From the NCBI GenBank assembly GCA_963835555.1, contig CAWIGC010000042.1, positions 62,001 to 126,000 on the forward strand: a stretch of 64,000 nt of DNA, in the 5' to 3' direction. Under the pieces are notes generated by a model, which ran no database searches, had not been told where the DNA came from, and saw only the letters and a list, made by a program, of their open reading frames with translations. Each line of letters opens with the position of its first letter. Position 1 is the stretch's first letter. Below are positions 47,384 through 55,280 of this stretch, one piece after another. The position numbers and the translations under genes were made by a program. The DNA is from Sulfopaludibacter sp963835555. GTDB lineage: Bacteria; Acidobacteriota; Terriglobia; Bryobacterales; Bryobacteraceae.

Positions 47384-48803
47384 TTGGCGCCTCAGGTGCG
47401 GAGTTTCGCGGCATTTGAAGAATTACGGATGTGCCCTTTCCCGGTGCGCTTCGCAACACCAGCGTGCCGCCCAGAAGCGCTGCCCGCTCCCGCATGCCCG
47501 CCAGGCCGAATGACATCGGCTTCTTCACCGCCGTTTCCGCGCAAAAGCCGGCGCCATCATCGGAGACGCTCAGCCTGACATACTCATCGGCTGATCGCAG
47601 GCAAAGGTTTACATGAGTAGCCTGAGAATGTTTGGCGATATTCTGTAAAGACTCCTGTGCTACCCGGTAAATCACCTCCTGAACCTGAGGCGAAACCGCG
47701 CCGGCAGACTTAGTTATCGCCATTTTCAGACTGGCCGCATGCATCTTCCGAAAGCGGGCGCCCAACTGGCGGAGCGCCCGCTCCATTCCCAACCGGTCCA
47801 ACACCGCGGGACTCAGTGCGGCGATGATGCGGCGCAGTTCCATCACGGTGCGCTCGGTGATATCGCGCGCCTCCGCCAGTCGCGGCCGCAACTCCGCGGG
47901 GGCTCCCCGTTCCATCATCTCCAACTGTAAGCGGAGCAGCAGGAGCGACTGCCCGGCCTCATCATGCAGTTCCCTCCCGATGCGCCGCCGTTCCTGTTCT
48001 TCGGCCTCTACCGATTTGGCCTCCAGGCGGCGGATCTCGGTTTCCAGACGCTGCTGGTCCCAGGCATCGAGGCAGCGCGCGCCAACCGACTCGAGCAGCG
48101 CCAGTTCCCTGGGCAGCCAGCGGCGCAAGCTGGGGAAGCCGAATTGCATTACACCGATAGGAGCCACCGGATACGACCAGTACGAGGCATACCGCCCGCG
48201 CATTCCCGGGTCGGCGATGAGCGCTTCGGCAGCCTGCCCGCGCTGGATGTAGCGCGGCTGCGCCACTTTGTCATCCGGCGGCTGGAGCACCAACCGTCCA
48301 GCCTGCGCCCGGAATGTATGGGTCAATATGCGCACGAAACGGCGCAGCAGGTCATCCAGGCCATCCGCCTCTTCCTCCGCGCAATAGATTCCGAAAAAGG
48401 CCTGCGATTCGGCCTCGCGTACCCCGTAATACGCATGGTGGAGGGTCAGCGTGGTGGCCAGGCGAAGCTGTTCGCGGGCCGGCTGGAATCGATCCCCCAG
48501 CAGATCATCCAATAAGCGGGCGAACGTGCCCAGCGCCTCCTCAACCTCCGCCGGCGGGACATTCAGCTTGGCCAGACGCCGGCCGTATTCCTCCACCTGC
48601 TCCAGAAAGGGGGTCAGCCGGCCCAAGCGGGACGCCGCCGCCGGAGCGATCGACAAAAACGCGCGGATCTGCTCGGCGTCATAGGGCCGTTCCTCCAGCC
48701 ATGCCGTGAATTGCCGGTCCAGCCGCCGAACGGACGGACCGATCGTTCCGAGCATCTTTAAGATATGTCGCCGAGCCGCAGGAGTAAGAATCGCACCAGT
48801 CAT
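47355..48803 (-). CDS. Cytoplasmic sensor histidine kinase of the NarL partner type (HisKA_3)
   Basis: A 482-residue protein with no membrane segment. A long N-terminal helical region (about 1-140) and a GAF-like middle precede a HisKA_3 domain with RRRIGRELHDEAGQSLLLL (phospho-His in ELHDEAG) and an ATPase with SDDGAGF and SFGLAGMRERAALLGG. It should phosphorylate the regulator encoded immediately downstream. The signal is unknown. Confidence 0.9.
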   Translation of the reverse strand: MTGAILTPAARRHILKMLGTIGPSVRRLDRQFTAWLEERPYDAEQIRAFLSIAPAAASRLGRLTPFLEQVEEYGRRLAKLNVPPAEVEEALGTFARLLDDLLGDRFQPAREQLRLATTLTLHHAYYGVREAESQAFFGIYCAEEEADGLDDLLRRFVRILTHTFRAQAGRLVLQPPDDKVAQPRYIQRGQAAEALIADPGMRGRYASYWSYPVAPIGVMQFGFPSLRRWLPRELALLESVGARCLDAWDQQRLETEIRRLEAKSVEAEEQERRRIGRELHDEAGQSLLLLRLQLEMMERGAPAELRPRLAEARDITERTVMELRRIIAALSPAVLDRLGMERALRQLGARFRKMHAASLKMAITKSAGAVSPQVQEVIYRVAQESLQNIAKHSQATHVNLCLRSADEYVRLSVSDDGAGFCAETAVKKPMSFGLAGMRERAALLGGTLVLRSAPGKGTSVILQMPRNSAPEAPNGKDSHILN

Positions 48804-48856
48804 TAAGGTAAATATCGGCTGATGCGCGGCGGAACTTTAGCCGATCCGGTTTCGGC

Positions 48857-49829
48857 TTACGCTATCTCACCCACGTATTGCACTTCTTCTTCGATTTCGA
48901 TGCCGAAACGGGCGCGGACGCGGCCCTTCAATTCCCGAATCAGGGCAGCCAGGTCCGCCGCCGTACCGCCGCCGGCGTTATAGATCAGGTTGGCGTGGTA
49001 GGTGGCCACGTGGATTTCGCCGGCGCTGCATTCCCTTAGCGCCCACCTGTTCCAGGAACCAGGCCGCGGGCACTTTGCCGTCACGCACCGCTGAAGGGGG
49101 AACCTCCGCGGCCGCCGCCGGAGGTAAGTCGCGCAGCAGCAGATTCTTGAAAATGCTGCCTGCGCACTTCATGGTCACCGGGAATTTCTCGTTGCGGACC
49201 TTGAGTATATCCGCGGAGGTCTTCTGCAACTCCGCGGCGCTCGCCGGTGCAAGCCGCAATTCGGTCGAAAAAACAATCCACTCTTTGTGCTGCTTGAAAA
49301 TGCTCTCGCGGTACTGGAACCGGCATTCCTGGTTGTCGAACAGCCGCACTTCTTTGCCGTCGAAGAAACGGACGCGGATCACCAGTTCCGAAATAGAATG
49401 GCCGTAGGCGCCGGCATTTCCATAAATTGCGGCGCCCACCGACCCGGGAATGCCAGCCAGCGTTTCGAGGCCCCGGAGCCCGTGAGCGTTGGCGAAATCC
49501 ACCAGATCCTGCAGTTCGGCGCCCGCGTCGGCCATCACCCGGTGGTTGGCGGTGTGCAGGCTGTCCGCCCGGTAGCGCAGTACCAATCCGCGAAAGCCCT
49601 CATCGGAAACAATCAGATTGGTGCCGCCGCCGATCACCTTTACGTTCACCCCGGCGGCCCGAGCCATATTCAGGACGGCCACAAAGGCCTCGGCGCTGCG
49701 CGTCTCGGCATACAAATCGGCAGGGCCGCCGATGCCGAAGCGGGTATAGAGGGAAAGCGGAGTGTGGGCGGAAACGGTTACATTAGGAATTTCGGCGAGG
49801 CGCGCCCGCGTCTCTTCCGGAGTCGGCAT
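48857..49829 (-). CDS. murB: UDP-N-acetylenolpyruvoylglucosamine reductase, frameshifted
   Basis: The FAD enzyme that makes UDP-MurNAc, a cytoplasmic step of peptidoglycan synthesis. About 323 residues when read through one shift. The first part has LYTRFGIGGPADLYAE, GGGTNLIVSDEGF, the IPGSVGAAIYGNAGAYG core and KCAGSIFKN. The last 60 residues (GEIHVATYHANLIYNAGGG; IEIEEEVQYVGE) sit in another frame. Removing one base near 49021-49030 joins them. As murB is normally essential, a consensus error is more likely than loss. ATG at 49829; an in-frame TTG lies nine bases upstream. Confidence 0.92.
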
Positions 49830-49853
49830 TACTTTCAATTATAGGAGCCTTAC

Positions 49854-50570
49854 ATGCGATCCGCCTTTTCCGGTTTTCCGCCCGAGGCGATGCAGTTCTT
49901 TCGCGGCCTGGCACGCAATAACAACCGCGACTGGTTTCTGCCGCGCAAAAACATTTTCGAAGAGAAGGTGAAGCAGCCTATGCGCGAGCTGGTGGAACTG
50001 GTAAACGACGGGATGAGGAGGTATGCGCCGGACCATGTGAACGAGCCGGACAAGGCGATCTACCGTTTCTACCGCGACACCCGTTTCAGCAAGGATAAGA
50101 CGCCATATAAGGACCACATCGCCGCGACCTTTCCGCGCCGCGGCATGGCTCGCCATGAGGGCGCGGGATATTACTTCGCGGTATCGCACAAGGAGGTCGC
50201 CATCGGCGGAGGCTTATATATGCCCATGCCGGAGACGCTGCGCGCCATTCGCGAGCACATCGCCGCGCGTCCGGACGAACTCCGCCGCCTGATTCACCGC
50301 GCCGTCGCGAAAAAACTGTACGGCGAGGTGCAGGGCGAACAACTGTCGCGCGTTCCGAAGGGCTTCCCCTCGGAGCACCCGGCGGCGGACCTGCTGCGGT
50401 ATAAACAGTTCCTCTTTTATGTGACCCTGCCGCCGGAGATTGCCGCCGATCGAGGGATCGCCGGGACCATTGCGGAACATTTCCGCGCCATCGCCGGTTT
50501 TGTGGATTTTCTAAACGCGCCGTTTGCGGGGAAAAAGAAAAGCGTGGATGCGAGGGAATTGCTGTCCTGA
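49854..50570 (+). CDS. DUF2461/TIGR02453 family protein
   Basis: A 238-residue soluble protein. The run FFRGLARNNNRDWFLPRK, the RFYRDTRFSKDKTPYKDHI block and YYFAVSHKEVAIGGGLYMP match the family along most of its length. The function is unknown. TAGGAG precedes the ATG at 49854 by seven bases. It is divergent from murB (24-base gap) and ends at the terminator shared with the lysozyme unit. Confidence 0.9.
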   Translation: MRSAFSGFPPEAMQFFRGLARNNNRDWFLPRKNIFEEKVKQPMRELVELVNDGMRRYAPDHVNEPDKAIYRFYRDTRFSKDKTPYKDHIAATFPRRGMARHEGAGYYFAVSHKEVAIGGGLYMPMPETLRAIREHIAARPDELRRLIHRAVAKKLYGEVQGEQLSRVPKGFPSEHPAADLLRYKQFLFYVTLPPEIAADRGIAGTIAEHFRAIAGFVDFLNAPFAGKKKSVDARELLS

Positions 50571-50572
50571 AG

Positions 50573-50612
50573 AAAAATCAAAAGGGACCCGTGGGGAAGA
50601 CACGGGCCCCCG
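50573..50612 (-). terminator. Rho-independent terminator of the lysozyme unit
   Basis: GGGACCCGTG and CACGGGCCCC form a ten-base stem with one mismatch around an eight-base loop. On the minus strand the stem is followed by TTTTGATTTTTC, a classic T-rich tail, ending the lysozyme transcript. It may also slow read-through from the convergent DUF2461 gene. Confidence 0.75.
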
Positions 50613-50623
50613 AGTGCTGTTCG

Positions 50624-51061
50624 TCAGGCGACGAACAGGGCCCGTTCCGCTTCGCGGCGCCGGGTTAAACCTAACATGGGCTCTCCGTTGACGCGGTTGA
50701 TGTCCAGAAGTTCGATGGACGCGCCGAACCGGTCACCCGCCTGTAACTTTTCCACCAGTTTGGGAGCGATGCGGGGAAGCCGGCGCGCGCCGCCCTTCAG
50801 GTTGAAGCACAAAGACACCAGCGCATCGTATTGGCCCTGCGTGAGGGGAACAGCGATGGTTCGTGCCAGATCCTTCTCCACCTGGTCCACATCCTGCTGC
50901 AACAGCGCTTCGGCGTCTTCAACCGTGATCCGCTGACCGGGTTGCACGCCCGCCGTGTGCCCCCAGCCAATGGTCCGCACCCCGGCCGGACACAGGTACG
51001 CTTCGAGCCGCAGCGACTCGAAGCGCTTGATCAGATTAATTGCCGCCGGACTTGCTTTCAT
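50624..51061 (-). CDS. Phage-type lysozyme (GH24 endolysin)
   Basis: A 145-residue enzyme that should cleave peptidoglycan glycan strands. It has the GH24 layout: a catalytic Glu in IKRFESLRLEAYLCPAG, followed after eight residues by a Cys (the D/C position) and, five residues later, by the Thr of RTIGWGHT. The end LTRRREAERALFV is the usual family ending. No signal peptide is seen, as in endolysins that need a holin. ATG at 51061; the next gene upstream overlaps its start by 26 bases. It is last in a four-gene unit. Confidence 0.88.
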   Translation of the reverse strand: MKASPAAINLIKRFESLRLEAYLCPAGVRTIGWGHTAGVQPGQRITVEDAEALLQQDVDQVEKDLARTIAVPLTQGQYDALVSLCFNLKGGARRLPRIAPKLVEKLQAGDRFGASIELLDINRVNGEPMLGLTRRREAERALFVA

Positions 51062-51230
51062 CCGCACTCCCGACTTTGTCGAAATTTGCCAGCACATAAT
51101 GCACGAAGCGGAACAGCCAGAGATACACCCGCGATCCGCCTGGCGCCGGATCGGGCAAGGCACGCGCGGCCGCCGAAACCACCAGTGCGCCGGCACTGCC
51201 CGTCATCAGATTCCATGCATAGTACCGCAT
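51036..51230 (-). CDS. Small protein with one hydrophobic segment, candidate holin-like
   Basis: A 64-residue product (MRYYAWNLMTGSAGALVVSA start) with a hydrophobic stretch at about residues 8-23 and a second aromatic-rich patch, YLWLFRFVHYVLANFD. Its 3' end overlaps the lysozyme start. Size, position and hydrophobicity allow a holin or holin-like role, but no holin family was recognised. Confidence 0.5.
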   Translation of the reverse strand: MRYYAWNLMTGSAGALVVSAAARALPDPAPGGSRVYLWLFRFVHYVLANFDKVGSADESKSGGN

Positions 51231-51233
51231 GGT

Positions 51234-51572
51234 TCAGGCCTTGAACCCAGTCACGGCGAACTGCACGGCGGTGTTGAGAATGTTGGTCGCCGTGCCGGGA
51301 AATTCATTGGCCAGCACTTCCGTGGCCAGGTGCAGCAGCACGTACCCGCGCTGCGCCAGCGGCGTAGCGAGAAACGCCGCCGCGCCCGGCACCGCATACT
51401 TCCGAAAAGCGGCCAGGATTTCCTGATCGGTCCGATTGGGCACCATGGCAGCGATCTGCTCCACAATGGGCAGCGCCTTGGGAACCAGATTCGCGGCCTG
51501 GGTCAGGACGGCCTCGGCTTTTCCGGATTTGAAGAACGATACGATCTTCTGAATGATGGTTTTGAGGCTCAT
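51234..51572 (-). CDS. Hypothetical protein of the lysozyme unit
   Basis: A 112-residue product starting MSLKTIIQKIVSFFKSGKAE. It is alanine-rich and amphipathic, with a RTDQEILAAFRKYAVPGAAA middle and no clear membrane segment. CAGGAG lies nine bases before the ATG. The next gene begins only three bases after its stop. No family recognised. Confidence 0.62.
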   Translation of the reverse strand: MSLKTIIQKIVSFFKSGKAEAVLTQAANLVPKALPIVEQIAAMVPNRTDQEILAAFRKYAVPGAAAFLATPLAQRGYVLLHLATEVLANEFPGTATNILNTAVQFAVTGFKA

Positions 51573-51695
51573 TTTTGGCTCCTGTTTACGACCGCCGATA
51601 ATGCGTTTGCTACCGTCATTTCTGCTCCTTATTCCCGGCTCGCCGGGCCATATTCGCCGCCGCGTGCTTGCGCACACCGCGGGCGATCCTTTGGT

Positions 51696-52409
51696 TTATT
51701 GCTTCTTTTGTTTCGTGAACAGCCCGCGAATCCCAGCCGCCAGGTTGTAGCCGGGGTTGAGGTCACGGTATGCCGCGCCCAGACTCAGTCCGTAACCGAG
51801 CACGCGGTCATACCATTTCGGAGTGGTCAACTTCCTGACATTCCCGGTAATACCGTGAACGTCATCCCCAATGCCCTGCCAGGTATGGAGCGCCTGTGGA
51901 AGCGCGCCGCGAACATCGCTGGACATCTGGCCGAAATTGCCCGCCGCTTTTTCGATTCCCTTCGACGCGCCCACATAGCGGTTGAACACGCAGTCGGGGT
52001 TATGATCGCAATCCAGGAACAGGGGAAGGGAATCGTTCACCTGTCCGGTAATAGTGGCGGAGTGTTCCAGGGTGGGCCGCAGATCGTCCCGGATTCCGTT
52101 GACGGCGTCCAGCACCGCGTCGGCGCGCGCCAGGGTATCGCCGACGCGCCGGTCGGCCGTCTCGCGGATTTGCGCTAACTGGGTTACCGCATCGACGCGG
52201 ATGGCGGCCATTTGGCGTTCGGTGCGCACCAGCACGTCGCGCCGCGTCGCGCGGGCTTCCCGCAGAAGCTCGCTGCGCGTCTCCGCAATCTCTCGAGGAA
52301 TAGCCGCGACCGTCAGAGTCGTGACGTGAATCAATATCGCCGTGTACCCTGCCAGCACCGTCAAGGCCGTCAGGAGGGCACACAGCAGCACCTGCTGCAC
52401 TGTCTTCAT
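51696..52409 (-). CDS. Membrane-anchored coiled-coil protein at the head of the lysozyme unit
   Basis: A 237-residue protein with an N-terminal helix (VLLCALLTALTVLAGYTAI), a charged coiled-coil (about residues 40-105; TRSELLREARATRRDVL start) and a C-terminal part with CDHNPDCVFNRYVG and LGYGLSLGAAYRDLNPGY. This resembles spanin- or tape-like helper proteins only in layout; no family was recognised. ATG at 52409. The gap to the next gene (51573-51695) holds no obvious frame. Confidence 0.6.
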   Translation of the reverse strand: MKTVQQVLLCALLTALTVLAGYTAILIHVTTLTVAAIPREIAETRSELLREARATRRDVLVRTERQMAAIRVDAVTQLAQIRETADRRVGDTLARADAVLDAVNGIRDDLRPTLEHSATITGQVNDSLPLFLDCDHNPDCVFNRYVGASKGIEKAAGNFGQMSSDVRGALPQALHTWQGIGDDVHGITGNVRKLTTPKWYDRVLGYGLSLGAAYRDLNPGYNLAAGIRGLFTKQKKQ

Positions 52410-52802
52410 GTAATTTGGTCCGAACCGGTATGCGGCGGCGGTCTCGCCCAAGACCGCCGCGCAACACCGGGAGGCGTCAACGCAACGCCTCATTGACCAA
52501 AGAGTAGCAGGTGAGTTCCGAGGGGAATTAGTAAGTCAGTGAAACTGAAAGGCAAGATTGGTGTGATTGAAAAAGCTTTACTCGGTTTCGCGGCAATAGA
52601 GCCCGACAAACCGGCGACCTGCGTTCGCCTGGCTCAGTCAAGATGCGAGGAACTTGCAATATCCCCCGGAGTGGCGCCAACTTCCGAGTCGATTCAGGCA
52701 GGGCACTGGCGGCCTGGAGCCGTACCGGGGCGTCGCATGGTCGAAGACGGCCGGACAACGACTTTCCTGCAGTACGCCCTCAGAGGTTTGAAAGGGTTGC
52801 AG
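52410..52802. other. Gene-free stretch with a hairpin
   Basis: These 393 bases show no convincing frame. A perfect inverted repeat, GAGGCGT and ACGCCTC around seven bases, lies at 52471-52491, about 60 bases upstream of the lysozyme-unit start on the minus strand. It may be a regulator-binding site for that unit or a terminator of the gene before it; no T-run is present. Confidence 0.4.
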
Positions 52803-53234
52803 TCAATCCAACCCGCACTGTTGCGCTGTCAATACAAGGTTCGCAACAACGGTAAGTTGATCCTTCTTTTGCCATTTGAAATCGACTTCCGCTCCTCGCT
52901 TGAGAACGTCTCTAATCACCTCTGTCCCACACTTCTGTTTCTTGAAGGCCGACAAAAGTCCAGAAAGCTCACCGGCAGGGATCTCGCCTTCCCCCGGTGC
53001 AATATTCACCATCGTGAAAGTAAAGGCGAGCCGCTTCCCCGGTCCCACCGCCACACGTTCCGCGCGCGTTTCCCGATCCTGCATTGCGGGCAACTCCCGA
53101 TTCAAGTCGGTGGCTATGGTCTTCAAGTACTGCGTTGTTTCCCGGGATCTGGTCCAAGCCTTGATGAATCCCACGAAACCCAAGAACAACATCACCAGGA
53201 CGACGGCGAGGATCTGCAGTTTTCCGAATCGCAT
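52803..53234 (-). CDS. Membrane-anchored hypothetical protein
   Basis: A 143-residue product with an N-terminal helix (LQILAVVLVMLFLGFVGFI) and a periplasmic domain holding AGELSGLLSAFKKQKCGTEV and a second Cys near the end, so a disulfide is possible. GAAGGAG lies five bases before the ATG. No family recognised. Confidence 0.6.
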   Translation of the reverse strand: MRFGKLQILAVVLVMLFLGFVGFIKAWTRSRETTQYLKTIATDLNRELPAMQDRETRAERVAVGPGKRLAFTFTMVNIAPGEGEIPAGELSGLLSAFKKQKCGTEVIRDVLKRGAEVDFKWQKKDQLTVVANLVLTAQQCGLD

Positions 53235-53413
53235 ACATTCTCCTTCTGGCAGCGCAGGGCATAAAAACCAGGCTGGCTTGACTCACATCGGACGCGCCCA
53301 AAACATCCTCTGGCCGGATCACGCGCTCAAGAGAATCCCGAACTGGTGCGTGTTCCAGCAGCGGGTCCAAACGGGTCAAACTCCGCCGTAGGTCTCTGGG
53401 TGCGCTGGACGCA

Positions 53414-53770
53414 TTACTGGACCAGCGGCCCGCCTAACTCATGCAACAGTTGGTTCAGCGCCTGGCGCGCAACCTTGCGGATGAGGGCTGCTTTGACGCC
53501 TCCGGAATCAACTCCCATCTCCGGCGGCAACATGAAGAAGCTACAGGCGCGCTGGAAGGTGGTGGAGGGAATCCATGCCTCGACTGCGACCTCACCGGCG
53601 GACTGCCTGAACTTATACATCATCGGTGCGGTCATGAGACCGCCCTTCTGGTACAGTCTTTCGGACCCGCCGGAAGACTTCAGTTCTGCATTTTCGATCT
53701 TGGACCATCGCTCCACCGCAGGCCAGATATCACGGCTGCTGGGGAACGACAGCTTCGTTCGTGTCGTCAT
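53414..53770 (-). CDS. Hypothetical protein, 118 residues
   Basis: A soluble product starting MTTRTKLSFPSSRDIWPAVE, with a central KGGLMTAPMMYKFRQSAGEV and a helical end. GGAGGAG lies six bases before the ATG, which strongly supports translation. The 180 bases between it and the next gene downstream hold no frame of note. No family recognised. Confidence 0.58.
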   Translation of the reverse strand: MTTRTKLSFPSSRDIWPAVERWSKIENAELKSSGGSERLYQKGGLMTAPMMYKFRQSAGEVAVEAWIPSTTFQRACSFFMLPPEMGVDSGGVKAALIRKVARQALNQLLHELGGPLVQ

Positions 53771-53807
53771 TTGTGCTCCTCCTTGTATTCCCGTCTATCG
53801 ATCGCAA

Positions 53808-54620
53808 CTAGTGGATCGCACCCACCTTGATCGCGGTGAGTACGTTGTTCTCCGATCGCCCGCTAAACTGAAGAGTGAAACCGCTGCAATTCACCGCGAT
53901 TGTCGAAGGCGCAGCAAGTGTTGCCACAGCCTGTAGAGTCATGACACCCTGGTTGGTATCCTGTCCGAGCCGTACCGAATTCAGCGAACCCAGGTTGACG
54001 AATCCGCAAGAGATTGTGTCGGTCGGATTGAGTAGGTCCGAGGTCGTGTTGGTGAGCGTGGAGGTGAACGTGAGCCAATATTGACCGGCAGGAACCGCCA
54101 GCGCGGCCACCGAACGGGGCAGGATACGAAGAGAGACTGCTGGCGCCGTGATCGAGTAAGCCTCGCTTGCTCCGCCCGCTCCCGGCGGTCCGGCTGGTCC
54201 TTGTGGACCCTGGGGGCCAGCGGGTCCGGACGGCCCTTGTTGACCCGGATTGCCTTTGTCGCCCTTCGGTCCGATTGCTCCAATCGCAACATCGAAAAGA
54301 GCGGATTTGGGGGGATTGTCGCCCCTCTGCAGCGTGAGCAGGTAGGAGCCGGGCCACAGTCCCGCCGGCAGCCATGCGGTTACCGAGGTAGGTGCGTAGC
54401 TCGAGACGACAAGCGGCAGTGCGTCGAGAGTAACAAACGGTTTCAGGTTGCCGAAGTTCTCGCCTTTGATCGTGAGTTGTGTAGGATTGGCCGCGAAATC
54501 CGGTACGGCGGCAATAATGACGGGCGCCACGTCATCATTACCGGCAAGAGCCGCGCTCATCGCGGCGTGCAGAAGTGCTGCTACTGCGAGCATTCTGGAC
54601 CCTCGGCGTCGAGAATTCAT
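53808..54620 (-). CDS. Secreted collagen-like protein with IPT/TIG domain
   Basis: A 270-residue protein with a signal peptide (about 1-27), an IPT/TIG Ig-like domain (PTQLTIKGENFGNLKPFVTL), a triple-helical GXY run of about eleven triplets (starting GPKGDKGNPGQQGPSGPAGP) and a C-terminal beta-rich domain of about 110 residues ending LTAIKVGAIH. The layout resembles BclA-like collagen-stalk proteins with a globular trimer-forming head. It should be exported and trimeric. GAGGGG lies nine bases before the ATG. It is divergent from the ECF sigma gene (132 bases apart). Confidence 0.78.
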   Translation of the reverse strand: MNSRRRGSRMLAVAALLHAAMSAALAGNDDVAPVIIAAVPDFAANPTQLTIKGENFGNLKPFVTLDALPLVVSSYAPTSVTAWLPAGLWPGSYLLTLQRGDNPPKSALFDVAIGAIGPKGDKGNPGQQGPSGPAGPQGPQGPAGPPGAGGASEAYSITAPAVSLRILPRSVAALAVPAGQYWLTFTSTLTNTTSDLLNPTDTISCGFVNLGSLNSVRLGQDTNQGVMTLQAVATLAAPSTIAVNCSGFTLQFSGRSENNVLTAIKVGAIH

Positions 54621-54752
54621 AGTACATACCCCTCATGAGGTAATACGGATTTTCGCCGCCAATCCGGACACCCGTTGGGCGCGGGGGGACGAGGTCGTTT
54701 CCAACTCCACGAAAGAACGCTATCATTCGGTTAAAGCGAGTGAGGGTAGACG

Positions 54753-55271
54753 ATGGATTATGGCGGAAGCGAGGCAACCCAGGAGCTATTTGTCCTCCTG
54801 TACCAGGACCTCCGGCGGCTGGCGCATGCGAGACTGCAACGCAATGAGCCCATCACCCTGCTCGACACCACTTCTTTGGTCCACGAAACGTACTTGCGCG
54901 TACTCAAGTCGGGCCGGGTCGAAGTGTCGGAGCGTCCCCGTTTTTTAGCCTATGCGGCACAAGTGATGCGCTCCGTAATCGTGGATTTCGTGAGGCAACG
55001 CCACGCCGAACGCCGAGGCGGTGACAATTGTGCGGTCTCACTCGATGCGGCTGCCGACGCTGTCGCATCGGCGGAAGACGAAGTCTTGCGCGTAAGTGAA
55101 GCTCTGGACGAACTGACGAAAGTGGATGAGCGGTTGGTAAGAATCGTGGAGATGCGTTACTTCGGCGGTTTTACGGAGGAGGACATCGCGCTCGCCCTGG
55201 GGGTGAATGAGCGTACCGTGCGACGGGACTGGCAGAAGGCGCGCATGCTGCTTTCCCTGGCACTGCAATAG
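54753..55271 (+). CDS. ECF-type RNA polymerase sigma factor (TIGR02999-like)
   Basis: A 172-residue sigma factor with region 2 LLYQDLRRLAHARLQR and RFLAYAAQVMRSVIVDFVRQ, and region 4 IVEMRYFGGFTEEDIALALG and VNERTVRRDWQKARMLL. The pattern fits the TIGR02999 (Sig-70_X6) group, common in Acidobacteriota and Planctomycetota and often encoded beside Ser/Thr kinases, as here. No anti-sigma gene is adjacent. GAGGG lies six bases before the ATG, and TATCAT at 54721 could be a -10. Confidence 0.9.
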   Translation: MDYGGSEATQELFVLLYQDLRRLAHARLQRNEPITLLDTTSLVHETYLRVLKSGRVEVSERPRFLAYAAQVMRSVIVDFVRQRHAERRGGDNCAVSLDAAADAVASAEDEVLRVSEALDELTKVDERLVRIVEMRYFGGFTEEDIALALGVNERTVRRDWQKARMLLSLALQ

Positions 55272-55280
55272 ATCACAGGT

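Noticed and set aside
52528..52758. A minus-strand frame of 76 codons in the gene-free stretch
   Set aside because: Arg/Pro/Ser-rich composition, no ribosome-binding site and no neighbour support.
50573..54620. An intact prophage around the lysozyme unit
   Set aside because: No capsid, portal, terminase, tail or integrase gene is present in the neighbouring sequence; only the lysis-type genes are phage-like.
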